A DNA stretch of 64,000 nt from Psoroptes ovis (lineage: Eukaryota; Arthropoda; Arachnida; Sarcoptiformes; Psoroptidae): the NCBI GenBank assembly GCA_002943765.1, contig PQWQ01000018.1, positions 891,501 to 955,500 of the forward strand, in the 5' to 3' direction. Position numbers and translations under genes: made by a program. The notes beneath the pieces were generated by a model that saw only the letters and a program-made list of their open reading frames with translations, had not been told where the DNA came from and made no database searches. Shown piece after piece: positions 24,331 to 36,700 of this stretch (positions within the stretch are counted from its first letter, which is position 1; the number at the start of each line of letters is the position of its first letter).

Positions 24331-24470
24331 ATAATTGTTTAACTTGTTTAATGATTCATTTACCAATCAAATGATCTTACAACGATCTTACAACGACGAT
24401 GATAATGTTATTATTATCATTATTATTAATTTGAATCAAGGGATTTTTTCTTATTGATTCATTTCTTGTA

Positions 24471-24555
24471 TTAGGGGGTTGTCCCATAAGTTCTTGCCGT
24501 TTTTTTAAATTAAAAAATCTGAAAAAAAACGGCAAGAACTTATGGGACAACCAAA
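24471..24555. mobile_element. Palindromic mariner-like MITE, copy 14 (group C)
   Basis: GGGGTTGTCCCATAAGTTC continues into TTGCCG and a T-run; the right half AACGGCAAGAACTTATGGG is the exact inverse. TA lies on both sides (24469-24470, 24556-24557). Roughly 30-bp arms enclose an AT-only loop. Confidence 0.85.
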
Positions 24556-25028
24556 TATTTTGTATTTCATTCATTCAAATATTTTGATTGAATGATTATT
24601 CAATCATTTCATTCAATTCATTCATTCAATCATTCATTTGCCTGCTTTTCCATTGTTTTGATTGAATTTTTCTTTATTTTTCTTAGATTTATTATTATTA
24701 CTAGTTCTTTACATCGCTTTCTTTGATTGTTGTTGATCATCATCATCATCATCATCTCGTCTTATTCATTCATTCATTCATCGAAAATATATTAAGATGA
24801 TGATGATGATGATGAAGACAGCAAAACATTAATAATAGTAATAATACAAGAACATGAAATAACAATTAACAATTTTTGAAATTTTTTTCAAATCTAAAAT
24901 TGTTGTTTTTGCTTTGTTTTGTTATTCGTCAATTTTCATTTATTCGTTCGATCGTTCGTTGATGATGATGATGAAAATTTTACACAAGAAAATTAGTGGA
25001 AAACAATAACAACAACAACAATGAAATA

Positions 25029-25110
25029 TTAGATTGTCCGAAAAGTTCATTCGGCTTAATCAATCAAGAGTTGCTCATGAAAATCGGTTAGAACTTTACG
25101 GACAGCCTAA
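25029..25110. mobile_element. Fold-back mariner-like MITE, copy 15 (group A)
   Basis: TTAGATTGTCCGAAAAGTTC at the left and GAACTTTACGGACAGCCTAA at the right, TA on both sides. The forward core CATTCGGCTTAATCAATC matches copies 6 and 25. Confidence 0.82.
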
Positions 25111-25152
25111 TAACAATAATGAAGGGAATTTTAGCTCAATTTGTTATCATTT

Positions 25153-25241
25153 TGGGTTGTCCGAAAAGTTTTTGTGATTAATTATTCAATGGATCTCATT
25201 GAGTTTCAATAGGAAATTTGTCAAGAACTTTATGGACAGTT
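25153..25241. mobile_element. Fold-back MITE, copy 16 (degenerate)
   Basis: GGGTTGTCCGAAAAGTTTTT at the left and AAGAACTTTATGGACAG at the right remain recognisable. The core does not match groups A, B or C. It begins 43 bp after copy 15. Confidence 0.55.
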
Positions 25242-25401
25242 AAAAATATTTTGGTAAAAACATTAATCAATCGATCAATCAATCAATCAATTGTATTTGT
25301 ATTATTCCAATAACAATGAAATGAAATGAAACAAAGAATTTCCAAATTTTTCAAATATTAATTCTGTGATTATTTCCATTCATTCATTTCAAAGAGAAAA
25401 T

Positions 25402-25482
25402 TTCGGGTTGTCCCATAAGTTTTTGCCGTTTTTTTCACATTTTTTAATTTAAAAAACGGCAAGAACTTATGGGACAACCCAA
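25402..25482. mobile_element. Palindromic mariner-like MITE, copy 17 (group C)
   Basis: GGGTTGTCCCATAAGTTTTT and its inverse AAGAACTTATGGGACAACCC flank an AT-only loop. The arms include TTGCCGTTTTTT paired with AAAAAACGGCAA. Confidence 0.85.
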
Positions 25483-26036
25483 TATTGCATTTTTTGATAA
25501 TAATTGGTCTTTGATTTGTTTTGATTTTCATTTTTACCAAAGAAAAAAAACAAATTTGTAATTTTCTTCTTTTTTCTCAAAGAATTTCTTGTGTTTAATT
25601 TGGTTACACAACAGCAATAATCAATCAATCAATCAATTCAATTCAATCCAATCAATCGATAGATTGATCGATCGATCAATCAATTCATCGATTAATGATA
25701 ATTAATCGATGATGATGATGATGATCGATCTTGTTATTTATTTGAATTATTTGATTTTGTTATTTTGTTTTTTGGCAAAATTTGAACAAATTTTCATTTT
25801 TGCCAAATAAATACTAATAATAATAATGGCCAAATGATTGAGTGGATTATTTGATGAACTTTTAGCCGAAAAAAACCTTTTGGAAAACAATCAAAGAATT
25901 AAAACCAAATCAAATATTACCCGAAACAACTGGATGGAACTCAGATGGCAAGTGCTGTACATGAATTTCCGGACCTTAGGAAATCATTGCCATACATCCA
26001 TCCATCCATCCATCGATTGCATTAACATTCAACCCT
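25483..26036. other. Intergenic; short orphan open frame next to Copia remnant
   Basis: An ATCGAT/CAATCA-rich patch (25620-25730) is followed by a short + frame (about 25838-26038) with segments such as LFDELLAEKNLLENN. I do not recognise it. It ends in a CATC repeat and abuts the left border of the Copia remnant. Confidence 0.35.
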
Positions 26037-26064
26037 AAAGATAAACAATGATTCATTTACATTA
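26037..26064 (-). repeat. 28-bp direct repeat, left copy (3' LTR stub?)
   Basis: Identical over 28 bases to 28351-28378. On the - strand it is preceded by the purine-leaning GCGGGAAATC, which could be a polypurine tract, and would be the start of a 3' LTR. Sequence to its left does not match the rest of the putative 5' LTR. Confidence 0.6.
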
Positions 26065-26156
26065 GATTTCCCGCGTTTTTCATCAAGAGTGGAAAACAAT
26101 ACATGAAATAAATAATAATAATTATGAAAATAAAATAATTTAAATATCATAGTTAT

Positions 26157-27956
26157 TTACGACAAAACCATTGATGACGTTGACAATTTGTAGAAACTAT
26201 GAGTAATCTTTGATGAATAAAACATTTGATTTTCACGAAATTTAACATCAGGAGTAATAATAATTTTATCATTTTTAACATCCAATAAACAATAATTATT
26301 TACACCTGAATAACCAAGAAACAAACATTAATCACCAATATGACCAGAAACTATCGGGAATGCAGTACAACCAACCTGCTGATGCTGCTTTGAATAATAA
26401 TGCGGTTTATAATAATTATTAAGAATTTGATGATTCGAAGATGATTTCGATCTATTTTTGAAACAAATATTGCAATGTGCATTATATTCACGAGGTAAAT
26501 GAAACAATTTTGAACATTGATTACAAACATTTTCATCACAATGAATTAATCGACCATGCCGTAAATTATGCATGTTATATTTTCTTGAAACATTATATAT
26601 CTTTGATCTGGACGGTGATGAATAATAATTTTCATAATAATATAATCTATCCTTTTTGCGATGACAAATTAATTCACATTTGTTCTTCTTGACACAGCAA
26701 AATTGAGGCTTAAAGTCCAATGAAAAACCTTCATTAATTAAATCAGATACTGATAAATAATTTGTATCAATATTTTCACAATAAATAACATTGAATAATT
26801 TGAAACCATTATTCAATACAACATCTCCTTTCATAGAAGAAAGAAGCGTTTCACCAGAAGCAATCTTGATTTGTTCAATATGTTCAACTGGATTTATTAA
26901 CAATGAAGATTCCCACGTCATGTGATTGTTAGCTCCAGAATCCAGTAGCCATGATTTATCTTTCTTTGGACTTTGAACTTGAATCTTTGAACATTTCATA
27001 GAAGCAATAATAGATTTCAATTTCCGAGTACCGTATTTCGGATTAACTTGATGAACATGATCTTCTTCATCATCATCACTATTAGACTTTTTAAGAAATT
27101 TCTTATTTCTTAACTGAGGAAACTTTTTAAAACATTTATCGACTGTATGTCCAGCTTTATGACAATAAGAACATTCAACTTTGCTAATTTTTGCAATACA
27201 ATGATTACGATTAAAATAATCAATATTATCAGATGATGATTTCTTTTGATTCAATATATCATCCAATTGACGTAATTCTTCTTTCAATTTATCATATGAA
27301 ATTTCTTTTAATTTGCCAATCTGCATACGAATGCCATTATATTTTTCTGGCAACTTGAACAATAATTCGTGAACTTTAAACACATTAAGATCGGCGAAAT
27401 CAGTTCCCAAACATTCAAATAGGGATTCATAGGAAGCCAAAAAATGATCCAGATTTTGACAAGATTCGAATTTCAATTCTCGTAATGCAGAAAAATTCTT
27501 TTGAATCGTGTTGACATTGAAAGTCTCGTGTGCAGTCATATATTGATAAATATCATATGCTGTAGTATATGAAGATACCAAAGGACTAGATTTATCAGCA
27601 AAAGTTGAAAAAAGTCTTACGCCAAGACGTTTCGCAGTAAGATCTTGTATATCATTTGTAAGATAATGAGATTTTTCCAACATCTTAAAGATCACGTCTA
27701 CACGTGCTTTCCAATCGTGATAGTTGGTACCATCATATTTTGGACAAGAATCAAACATGCTTTGGGATTCTTTCAACATCAATGGCGGTTCGTCATTGGT
27801 ATCAATACATGAACTGTTCAATGTACGATTCGTAAGATCAGCCAAAACATTCGTAATATTTTGTAATTGAGCTTGCATAAGCTGCATTCGAGATTCAAAA
27901 TCTTGAACATTATTACTATTATTATTATTATTTGAACCATTCGAAACATTGGCCAT
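26157..27956 (-). pseudogene. Copia Gag-protease with deleted integrase
   Basis: The likely start is the ATG at 27956 (MANVSNGS); an ATG 45 bases upstream is in frame but less plausible. Order: Gag-like domain with CPKYDGTNYHDW, CCHC zinc knuckle (CSYCHKAGHTVDKC, about 27131-27174), aspartic protease (WLLDSGANNHMT), Gag-pre-integrase/HHCC zinc finger region (H...H, then HCNICFKNRSKS). The frame then jumps to VGCTAFP and, past an in-frame TAA at 26328-26330, to CLFLGYSG...KIIITPDVKF, which belongs after the catalytic core of Copia integrases. The whole DDE core is therefore gone by an internal deletion. The frame finally stops at 26157-26159. Gag and protease remain open for over 500 codons. 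Confidence 0.85.
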
Positions 27957-28142
27957 AATAATAATTATTCGAAACAATAAATAAATTATTAATAAAAACA
28001 CGTTATAAAACCAATGAACAATAAAAACAGCAATTTTTCAATAAAACAATAGCAAATGAATGTTCATATATACAATGAAGAAATTTTCAAATAAACATTA
28101 TGATGATGTATCATAAAGACAATTATAAATGCAGATGATGAT

Positions 28143-28161
28143 GAACCACGCTCTGCTACCA
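28143..28161 (-). other. Primer-binding site matching tRNA-iMet 3' end
   Basis: On the - strand this reads TGGTAGCAGAGCGTGGTTC, the complement of a tRNA 3' end terminating in CTCTGCTACCA. Animal initiator tRNA-Met ends in CTCTGCTACCA. It directly follows the putative 5' LTR. Copia itself is known to prime from an internal fragment of initiator tRNA, so use of the 3' end is a difference from Drosophila copia. Confidence 0.75.
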
Positions 28162-28164
28162 TTT

Positions 28165-28378
28165 AATATAAATATTTAAAAATACATTTATTGAAATTTA
28201 ATAAATGTTAAATTGAATATAAAATTAAAAATACATTTTTAAACAAATAAATAATTTCATATTAAAATCAATCAGAAATCCATCTGTTTATATACAGAAA
28301 TGAAAAACATTACTGTGATTCATGTTCATCTCACTCATGATGAAAAAAACAAAGATAAACAATGATTCATTTACATTA
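28165..28378 (-). repeat. Putative 5' LTR of the Copia remnant
   Basis: This is the interval between the primer-binding site and the outer end of the right copy of the 28-bp repeat. It is about 214 bp and AT-rich. No second full copy exists in the window, so the length is inferred. Confidence 0.5.
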
Positions 28379-29654
28379 AACCCCTTTATTTGAACCCTAA
28401 ATCTTTAGATTCTTCCATTATTCTATGCTCAAGAATATCGTGCCTGATTCATGATCACTAAAGATCGACAGCGACGACGACGACGACTAAAAAACAAGGC
28501 CTACACCACCAGCAGCAGCACTATCGCCACCACCATCCTCATCACCATCATCACCACCACCATCACCACCAGCAGCAGCACCATCGCCATCATCATCACC
28601 ACCACCACCAGCGCCACCATCCTCATCACCATCACCATCACCATCATCAGCAGTGGAGGCAAAACATGAAAATCAACAAACAATTGAACATGGAAAATCT
28701 CATAGGGAGAAACCTCGTAAAATTTAAAAATTTCTCGAGAGAAAATTTGTGTAGTTAAACGACCAGCTATATCAAACATCGAGAACAACCGACCATCAAC
28801 ATCGAATCGAATTTAATTCAATTTAAGCCTGAACTGAATTTGAACTCAATTTAAACTGAATTTAAACTAAATTAAACCGAATCAAAAATCAAAACTCAAA
28901 CAACCGATTCCTGTACCATCCACCATGATAATAATGCCATCACACCATCCACAATCACACCATTCGACCATCATACAACAATGACCAGAGAGAGAGAGAG
29001 AGAGAGAATCACCAAGAGAATTTTTTTTTTTTAAATTTAAAGGTCTGAGGTTCTCTTCAGCCTTCTATAGCCTAACCTTACTAAACAACAACAAGTTTCT
29101 GTGTTGATCAATAAAATAAAAGAGATTTTGTGGAACAAACAAACAAGACAAGACAAGAACAAGACAAAGACTTGTCTGATTAGCTTCGTTATTCGAAAGT
29201 CAAGACGAAAATATCAAAGGCCATCAAAGTCAAAGGTCATCTTCGGTGCAATTTCGGTGCATTTTCTCTTCATCAAAATCAAATGTATCCATCCACCACC
29301 ACCACCACCACCACCAACAACAACAAAGATGACGACAAAGCGATTCCCCTGAAGAATCGTTTGGCGCCAAAACGCAATCATTTATGATTGATTGATGGGA
29401 ATATTTCACTGGAAAAATATGATTTCCATTGAAAATTATTTAACATTATTATTAACGACAACAGGAAATGGAAATCTAAAATTTATGTTTACCGTTAATT
29501 TTTTCACAAGAAAATATAGCATAACAATAGCCTTTCATTCTCTCACAGTCTCTCACAGTGTATTTTGATGTTGATGATGATGATGACCTTGATGCACAAT
29601 TCAATTATCATCAAACAAAACAAATATATTGCTCAATAATAATGGCTGCACATA
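28379..29654. other. Intergenic, triplet repeats
   Basis: A CAC/CAT/CAG triplet tract fills about 28503-28655 and yields long open frames on both strands without meaning. An AG dinucleotide tract (28987-29007) and a CCACCA tract (29289-29312) follow. No gene is supported. Confidence 0.5.
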
Positions 29655-29735
29655 TTACGTTGTCCGAAAAGTTTATTCAGCTTAATAAATAAGAGTTGCC
29701 TTTGAAAATTGGCCAGAACTTTCCGGACAGCCCTA
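29655..29735. mobile_element. Fold-back mariner-like MITE, copy 18 (group A)
   Basis: TTACGTTGTCCGAAAAGTTT at the left and AGAACTTTCCGGACAGCC at the right; TA precedes the left end. Forward group A core (CAGCTTAATAAATAAGAG). Confidence 0.78.
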
Positions 29736-29956
29736 TGCACATTAGCAACAACAAAACGATAATAATAAATGGCATAATAATGTGAATGAATGAATGAATG
29801 AATGGATGGATGGATAATAATACAACATGGCACACAAACACACCCAATTTTCATTTCATTATTTTCAATATTTTTTTTTTTTATTTTATTTGGTTGAATG
29901 ATTTTCATTTCCAATATTTTTTTTTCAATTTTTAATAATGTTTGTATTATTATTAT

Positions 29957-30038
29957 TCCGGTTGTCCGTAAAGTTCTGGCCAATTTTCAAATGGATTTTC
30001 TACGATATAACCGGCCAAAAACTTTTCGGACAATCTAC
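29957..30038. mobile_element. Fold-back mariner-like MITE, copy 19 (group B)
   Basis: TCCGGTTGTCCGTAAAGTTC at the left and AACTTTTCGGACAATCTA at the right. Core TTTTCTACGATATAACCGGC as in copies 3 and 12. Confidence 0.8.
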
Positions 30039-30342
30039 AATTATTTGTGATTATTTGTTGTTTCCTTTTGCTGCTGCTGTTGCTGCTGTTGTTGTCGATG
30101 TCGATATGATTGTGTAAACCTCATTCGTATTCGACCAAATCTGCAATGTGTATGTATTTGTGAATGTGCATTTGATGCTGTCGTTGTTGTTGTTGGTTGG
30201 TTGTTGCCAATCACCACAGAAAAAAATAATATAAAATGCACTTAAATTAAACAGCAAAAAAAACGCAAAAATCCAAGTCAACCAACCGATAAACCAAACC
30301 AAAAAAAAAAAAAAAAAAATTGAATAAATAAATAAATAAATA

Positions 30343-30423
30343 TTAGGTTGTCCGATAAGTTTTTGCCAATTTTTTCATAATTCTCTACGAAATAATCGAC
30401 AAAAATTTTTCGGACAAACCAAA
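30343..30423. mobile_element. Fold-back mariner-like MITE, copy 20 (group B)
   Basis: TTAGGTTGTCCGATAAG at the left, TTTTTCGGACAAACC at the right, TA directly before. The core TTCTCTACGAAATAATCG is a diverged group B core. It is preceded by a poly-A run and an AAATAAATAAAT repeat. Confidence 0.8.
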
Positions 30424-33400
30424 TAAATAATAATCTTTGTGTTTTTTTTTTGTGTGTGTGTGTGTTTCATTTTCATATTATTATTTCCAATTTAATTCAC
30501 TCATTCATTTCGTTTCATTCATTTATTCATTTCAATCAATCAACCACAAAAATTAAAAAGGAAGACAACAAACAAACAAACAACACAAACAAACAAGGGA
30601 AAAAAAGGGAAAAATCTACATAATCTGAATTCAATGAATTTTGATTTTGATTTTTTTTTTGTTGAAGAATGATTTTTTGATTTGTTTGTTTGTTAGGCTG
30701 AAATGTTAGTTTGCCCAATTTTCTATTTATTTATTTCTTCCTATATTTGATAGTACACAAATTATTTGCAGTTTTTTTTTGTGCTTCATGTCGATGAATT
30801 TTCAATTAATCGTTTCAAATTTTTGAAATAATTCGTTTTTTCTTCATCTCTGTGTTTGTTTGTTTGTTTGTTTGACTGAATTATGGGAGAATCATGTCAG
30901 AATCATTTGAAGAAGGAATCATCGATTCAATGAATCAACAACAGCAACAACGATGACAGCGATGAAATCGTTCCAAATTTACAAAATCAACCCGAAATCA
31001 TTGCTTGTTTCTGTTTGATGACTGGTTGTCAAATTGTGTCGAGATTTTTTCATTTTTTTGGCCAAAAGATTTGCATAAATTGTATTACACAATCGTTTTT
31101 GATATCTTTTGTTGTTGGTGATGTTGTTGTTGCTGTAGATGTTGTTGTTTACATTTTTGATATGTGTCAACCGCTACATTTCATTCGATTCGATTTTCGA
31201 ATTTTTTTTTTCGAATTTTTATTTCTGTTACTATGCGATTTATGATTGGTTAAAAATTAATTTCTTTTTTTTTTCCGTGTAAAAAAAAAATTGGTAGAAG
31301 CATTAAAATGTGTTGGTGATGCTTGTTACTAAGCACTTTTTTTTACAATTCATTCTGTTCTTTGTTTGCATACACAATTCAGTGCTTTTTTTCCTCAGTT
31401 TCAGTTTTTTTTAAGTGCATTTGATGACTAATAAAATCAGCTGAGAATCGAGAAGATTCTTTTGACAGATCAAATTTCGTTGTTAGCAATACCACTACCA
31501 CAAATGACATGACATTTGTCGTCTGCTATGTCTGTTTTTGAATAGAAAAAAATAGCAGTTTTCATTGTTCTTTACTTGTCATCGTGTCAATTTCGTTGTT
31601 GTTGTTGTTTTCCACTCCTCCTCCTCCTTATTTTCATCCTCCTCTTTTTTTTCTGTTTCTCACACATATACACATACACAAACAGAAACAAACAAAGAGA
31701 AAGAAAGAAAAAAACATTCGATTTGAAAATTTTCAGAATCAAAAAAAAACGAAACGTAAAAAAAACGAAGAGAAATTCGGGTTTGGTTCTTTGGTTTTTT
31801 TTGGTTCTTTTCTTCCCATTTATTTCATTTCCATTTATTTCATTTTCAATTAAACAAAAAAATGTTAATTCTGCACTGAAAACCTAAATTACAACAACAG
31901 CAGCATCAGCAGCAACAACAACAACAAATATTGTGCACAGAATACAACAAGAAAATCGAAAGAGTAAAATAAATATTGAAAAGACAGACGAAGAAGAGAG
32001 AGAGAAATCATCATTTGTTTTCTGTGTATTTTGTTTTTTATTTTGTTTTCTTTCAGCTTTTTCAAAACTTGTCAATTTTTCTGATTTTCTTTTGTTTAAA
32101 ATGATTCTAAATTTCGATTGATGTGAATACACAGAATTTCGGAAGATAATACTACGACGAAGAACAAGAAGAATATTTCTGGTCATAAATATCATCTATA
32201 CATTGTCATCATCATCATAATAATCATTGTTATTGTTGTCGACGCTGACGATGATGATGATGATGTGTTTTGCCATTATTTTTGATATTTTATTGATCAA
32301 TTCTTCATCGTCATCATTGTTGTGATAATAATGTATTGATGCAAATGAAATTCAAACAAATAAAAGATGAATGAATATTTTTTTGATTTTTTGAAAATCA
32401 AATTCAAAAACATTGAAGCCTGTAATCGATGATAGTGAAAACTTATTCAAATAATGAAGAATTTGAAACATTGATTATCATCTGTCTCATCGTCTTTGAT
32501 TGATCATCAAGAATTGTTGTCTTCAGTGAAATAATCCGAATTTCAACGATGAACATCAACACATCGCGAGCATCAATGAAATTCAAAAGCCAAAATTGAT
32601 CAAAACAATTCGAAAAACATAATGTCATAAACATAAATTATCAATTCGAATTCGTTTACATAATTTGAAATATTTGAATTTTGCATTTTTATCAAAAAAA
32701 AAAAAAAAAAAAATCTGTGATTGACAATTAATTGTTTATACCAATTTGTCAAATTCTTGAAAAAAAAATATCTGACACAAGCTGACACACCCCTGACACA
32801 AACAGACATACAAATATTATGATGATGATGATGATGATGATGTAACAATTGAAAAAGTGATGATTTTTACCATTTTAGATTTAAAATAAACTAACTAAAT
32901 AAAAACAACAACCCTCGAAATACCTCTGAAATTTTGATTTTTTTTTTTCATCATCATCATCATTGTGACCAAAAATATCATTTCATATGACCACATACGT
33001 ATATAAATGAATGAATATATTTTCATATATATAGAAAAATCTATATATTTTTCCATAAATCAATTATCATCAACAACAACAATCAATAAATCAATCATAG
33101 GTAAAACATTGAAAAAATAACGCACAAATTTCAATATTTTCTATTTTTCATTAATTCATCATAATTATCATATTTCCATACGTTTGATTGTAAATAATTG
33201 AAAACAAATTTACATATATTTTGTTATTATTAAATCAATGAAAAAAACATACAAAATACACAGACATACATTACATTCAATTACAGTATGAATACACAAA
33301 CACACAACCATGAAAAATTTTGTTTGAAAAAATAATAATAATAATCCAAAACAAAATCCATAAAACAAAACAAAATCTAATATTCAAAACATCCAGGTCA

Positions 33401-33710
33401 TCGATCTCATTCTTCTCATTCGATAGTAACGAATAACAATGATTAACTGAATCGAATTTAATTCATTTCATCAAATCAATTCATTGAATTTAGAAAAAAT
33501 CATCAAACACCATTTTCAATCGAATAGTATTCTTTTCAAACGAATTATTATTAATCCTAATCATCAATGATATTCATATATTGGATATTTTCATTTTAGA
33601 AAACAAAAAAAAATTCATAACAAAAACAATAATCTCAGGAATTTGTTATTACTGAAATTATTATTGTTTTCCTTTATTTTTAAAAAATTATCAAAAACAT
33701 TTATATTACA
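30424..33710. other. Upstream region of the DDIT4-like gene
   Basis: No coding exon is seen. The stretch includes homopolymer and dinucleotide runs, GTT/GTC repeats and poly-A (32695-32713). A TATATAAA word at 33000-33007 lies about 700 bp before the start codon and could belong to a promoter, but AT content is so high that this is weak. Confidence 0.45.
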
Positions 33711-36700
33711 ATGACCAAATCAAATCAAATCAATGATACAAATAGACGACAACAAATTAATACGAATCGAATGATCAACGATAATATTTCAAAGACAAAT
33801 AATAAATCAATGGCTTTTGATCAACAACAACAACAACAACAAAATCGAAAAATGTTACAAACATCATCATCGACAACATCATTATTATTGTTTGATCCAA
33901 ATCATTTTAATCAATTAAATCGTATTGGTTATAATAGTAAATCATCATCATCATCGACTGCATCAACAACATCATCATCATCATCATCATCAAATGATAG
34001 TAATGATGATTTAAATCAATTATTTTCAAATATGAATCAAAATTCATTATTATCATCAGCCACAACAGCGACAACATTTGATTTTTTAAATTCAAATAAT
34101 CAAATCAGTCAAATGAATAATAATAATAATAATAATAATCGTTTAAATGGTGGAAGACGAAGACATTTTTCACAACAACAAACCGGTAAATGTAATATTA
34201 ATGGTGCTGCTGGTGGTGACACTAATTCACATGATGATACTAATTTAAAATATAAAAATCGTAAGTTTATTTAAGATGAATTTAAGACTATTTAAGATTT
34301 TCTGCGAGACAAATTTTCAAAGATATCCTTTGATTCAAGTTTGTATATGGCCAATAAGAAATGCTGAATATTTAAATGTGTAAATCCAAAAAGAAAAATT
34401 AATTGATTAATCATTATTATTAGCATTATTATCCTTGTCCTTATCATCATCATCATCATCATCATCAATGGGCAAGGTTGAACAAGGTTGTTCATTTCAC
34501 ACTAACACACACACTCACGAATATATTGTTCGAGTTTTCTTATATTTCTTCTTAAAAGCATTATTATTTGTGCCCCCATTAATTCTTATATCATTTTGAA
34601 CTGGAGAAAAGAAAACAAAAATAGTTAATCAACATTATCCAGTCAGTCAGTCAGTGTGTGTGTGTGTGTGTGTGTGTGTACCAAACCAAACCAACTAAAT
34701 CCAATTCTAATTTCAATCTATGCAAATGTGTGTGTGTGTATCTATTCATCATTACAATATATTTGAACAAAAAATTTATCTTTAAATCTTTCAAAATATA
34801 TCATGAAAATATTATTTAAAATTTTATTCTTTTAAACAATGAAAAATGATGATATTGTTGTTGATGATGATGATGATGATGATGATCAAGTGAGAATACA
34901 AAAAAATGAAAATAATGATAATGATGATGATGATAATAATAATAATAAATGATCAATTTACAATTGATCATTTTGACAGACAAACACACACACACACACA
35001 CACATTTGCCATATAATTTTAGTGTAAATGTGTGTGTTTCTGTTTCTGTTTTTATTTCAAAAAAAAAAAAAAAAAAAAACAAACATTTATTAAAATTAAA
35101 AATTCAATTACAATTGTAATTATTTATTTATTCATTTATTCATTCATTTTTGAATAATATTGAGCATTTTGAACATTTTATAATTTCAAAATGTTCAATG
35201 TTTATTTCAAAGAAAAAAAATCAATTATTCGATTCTGTTTATTTTTTCCAGTTTTAATTTTGCATCCAAAATTAATTTCTGTATTTTTGTATATTTGCAT
35301 CATCATCTATTTACAATTCGTATATAGGTTGTCCGAAAAGTTCATTCCGCTTAATCGAATAGAGTTGCTTACATGAAAATTGGCCAGAACTTTCCGGACA
35401 ATCTAATATTTATTTGTTTATTTATTTAAATGTTGAATGATTTATTTTTATTTTCTATTTAATTTAAATTCATTATTTCATTATTACACATTGAATCAAT
35501 TTCGATTCGATATTTGAATATTTGAAAATATTGAACATTTGAACTTTTTGAACCAGCTATAAAAATGTTTATTCATTCATTTTTGCATTTAGTTCATGTG
35601 AAACAAATTGATTGTATTCAAATCGAAAGAGATAGATGAATATGGATGTAAAGCAAAGAAAATTAAATTAAATATCACGAATAATAATTTCTTAGGAGAT
35701 CAATAAACTAAATATTTCAAAGAGATCGTAATCACATACATCACACATTGAATGTACATTGGTGCATTGGTGGAAATGTATATTTTTGGATTAAACATTT
35801 TATTGCATTAAGTGCAATTGTGATGAAATGAATGTTTTGCCATTCAAACATTTGATTCGAATTTCACCAATGATGCATCTTTTGCATTTTCTAAATTTAT
35901 TGTTCTTAGGGGGTCGTCACCGATGATGATGATGATGATGACGATAATAATAATGATGATCTGTGGAATTGAATTTGAATAAATTTGAATAAACAAAACA
36001 ATAACCATGGAAAAATGTTTTCAATTGTTGTCAATTATTAATTCTAAATATATAATATTAGTTTGTCCGAAAAGTTTCTGTCGATCATATCGTAGGAAAA
36101 CATCATGAAAATCGGCAAAAACTTTTCGGACAACCTAATACACAATATTACAATTCTTCATTTATTTATTCATTTTCATAATTTGAAAGCATTCATTGTT
36201 TTATTTCATTTCATTTTTCATTGAACGAAAAATATTCATAAACACAGCACACACTATGTGATTGAATTGTTTGTTTATTCGTTTGTTCATTCATTTATTA
36301 TTAATAACAATTTTTTTTTCTAAAAATTATATTTGTTCACAGCCTTTCACAGCTAGTCAAATCATTTAGTTTGATTCATTTATTAGGTTGTCCGAAAAGT
36401 TTTTGCTAATTATATCGTAGGGAATTATGAGAAAAACGGCAACAATTTATCGGACAACCTAATATTCATTCATTCATACTAATTCAAATGTCATTGAAAA
36501 ACAATGGTTTATTTATGGACGATATTTGTTGTTTTTTTTTTCGAATGTTGTTCAATGATGATGATGTTGTCGCTGTTTGATGTCGTCGTTCAATGTTGAT
36601 TATGATGATGATGTTGATGATGACAAATAAAAACAATATGGCAATTATTTGAAATGACAAATGAATGAATATGTTCATATTAGGTTGTCCGAAAAATTCA

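Larger units (their letters stand above)
26037..28378 (-). mobile_element. Decayed Copia-type LTR retrotransposon
   Basis: Read on the - strand, the element runs from a putative 5' LTR (about 28165-28378) through a tRNA-like primer-binding site, an untranslated leader, Gag/protease coding sequence and a truncated pol. A 28-bp direct repeat, identical at 28351-28378 and 26037-26064, is consistent with the first bases of the 5' LTR and of a 3' LTR that is cut off after 28 bp. Most of the integrase and all of the reverse transcriptase and RNase H are missing, so it cannot move by itself. The LTR limits lack a clear TG...CA pair and are inferred. Confidence 0.8.

Noticed and set aside
28451..28788. 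Overlapping open frames on both strands in the CAC/CAT/CAG tract
   Set aside because: They arise from a triplet repeat without stops; the products are Thr/Ile or Val/Met runs without any domain.
31576..32195. Frames upstream of the DDIT4-like gene
   Set aside because: They overlap on both strands and are Lys/Phe or Cys/Leu runs from homopurine or homopyrimidine sequence; may be untranslated leader.
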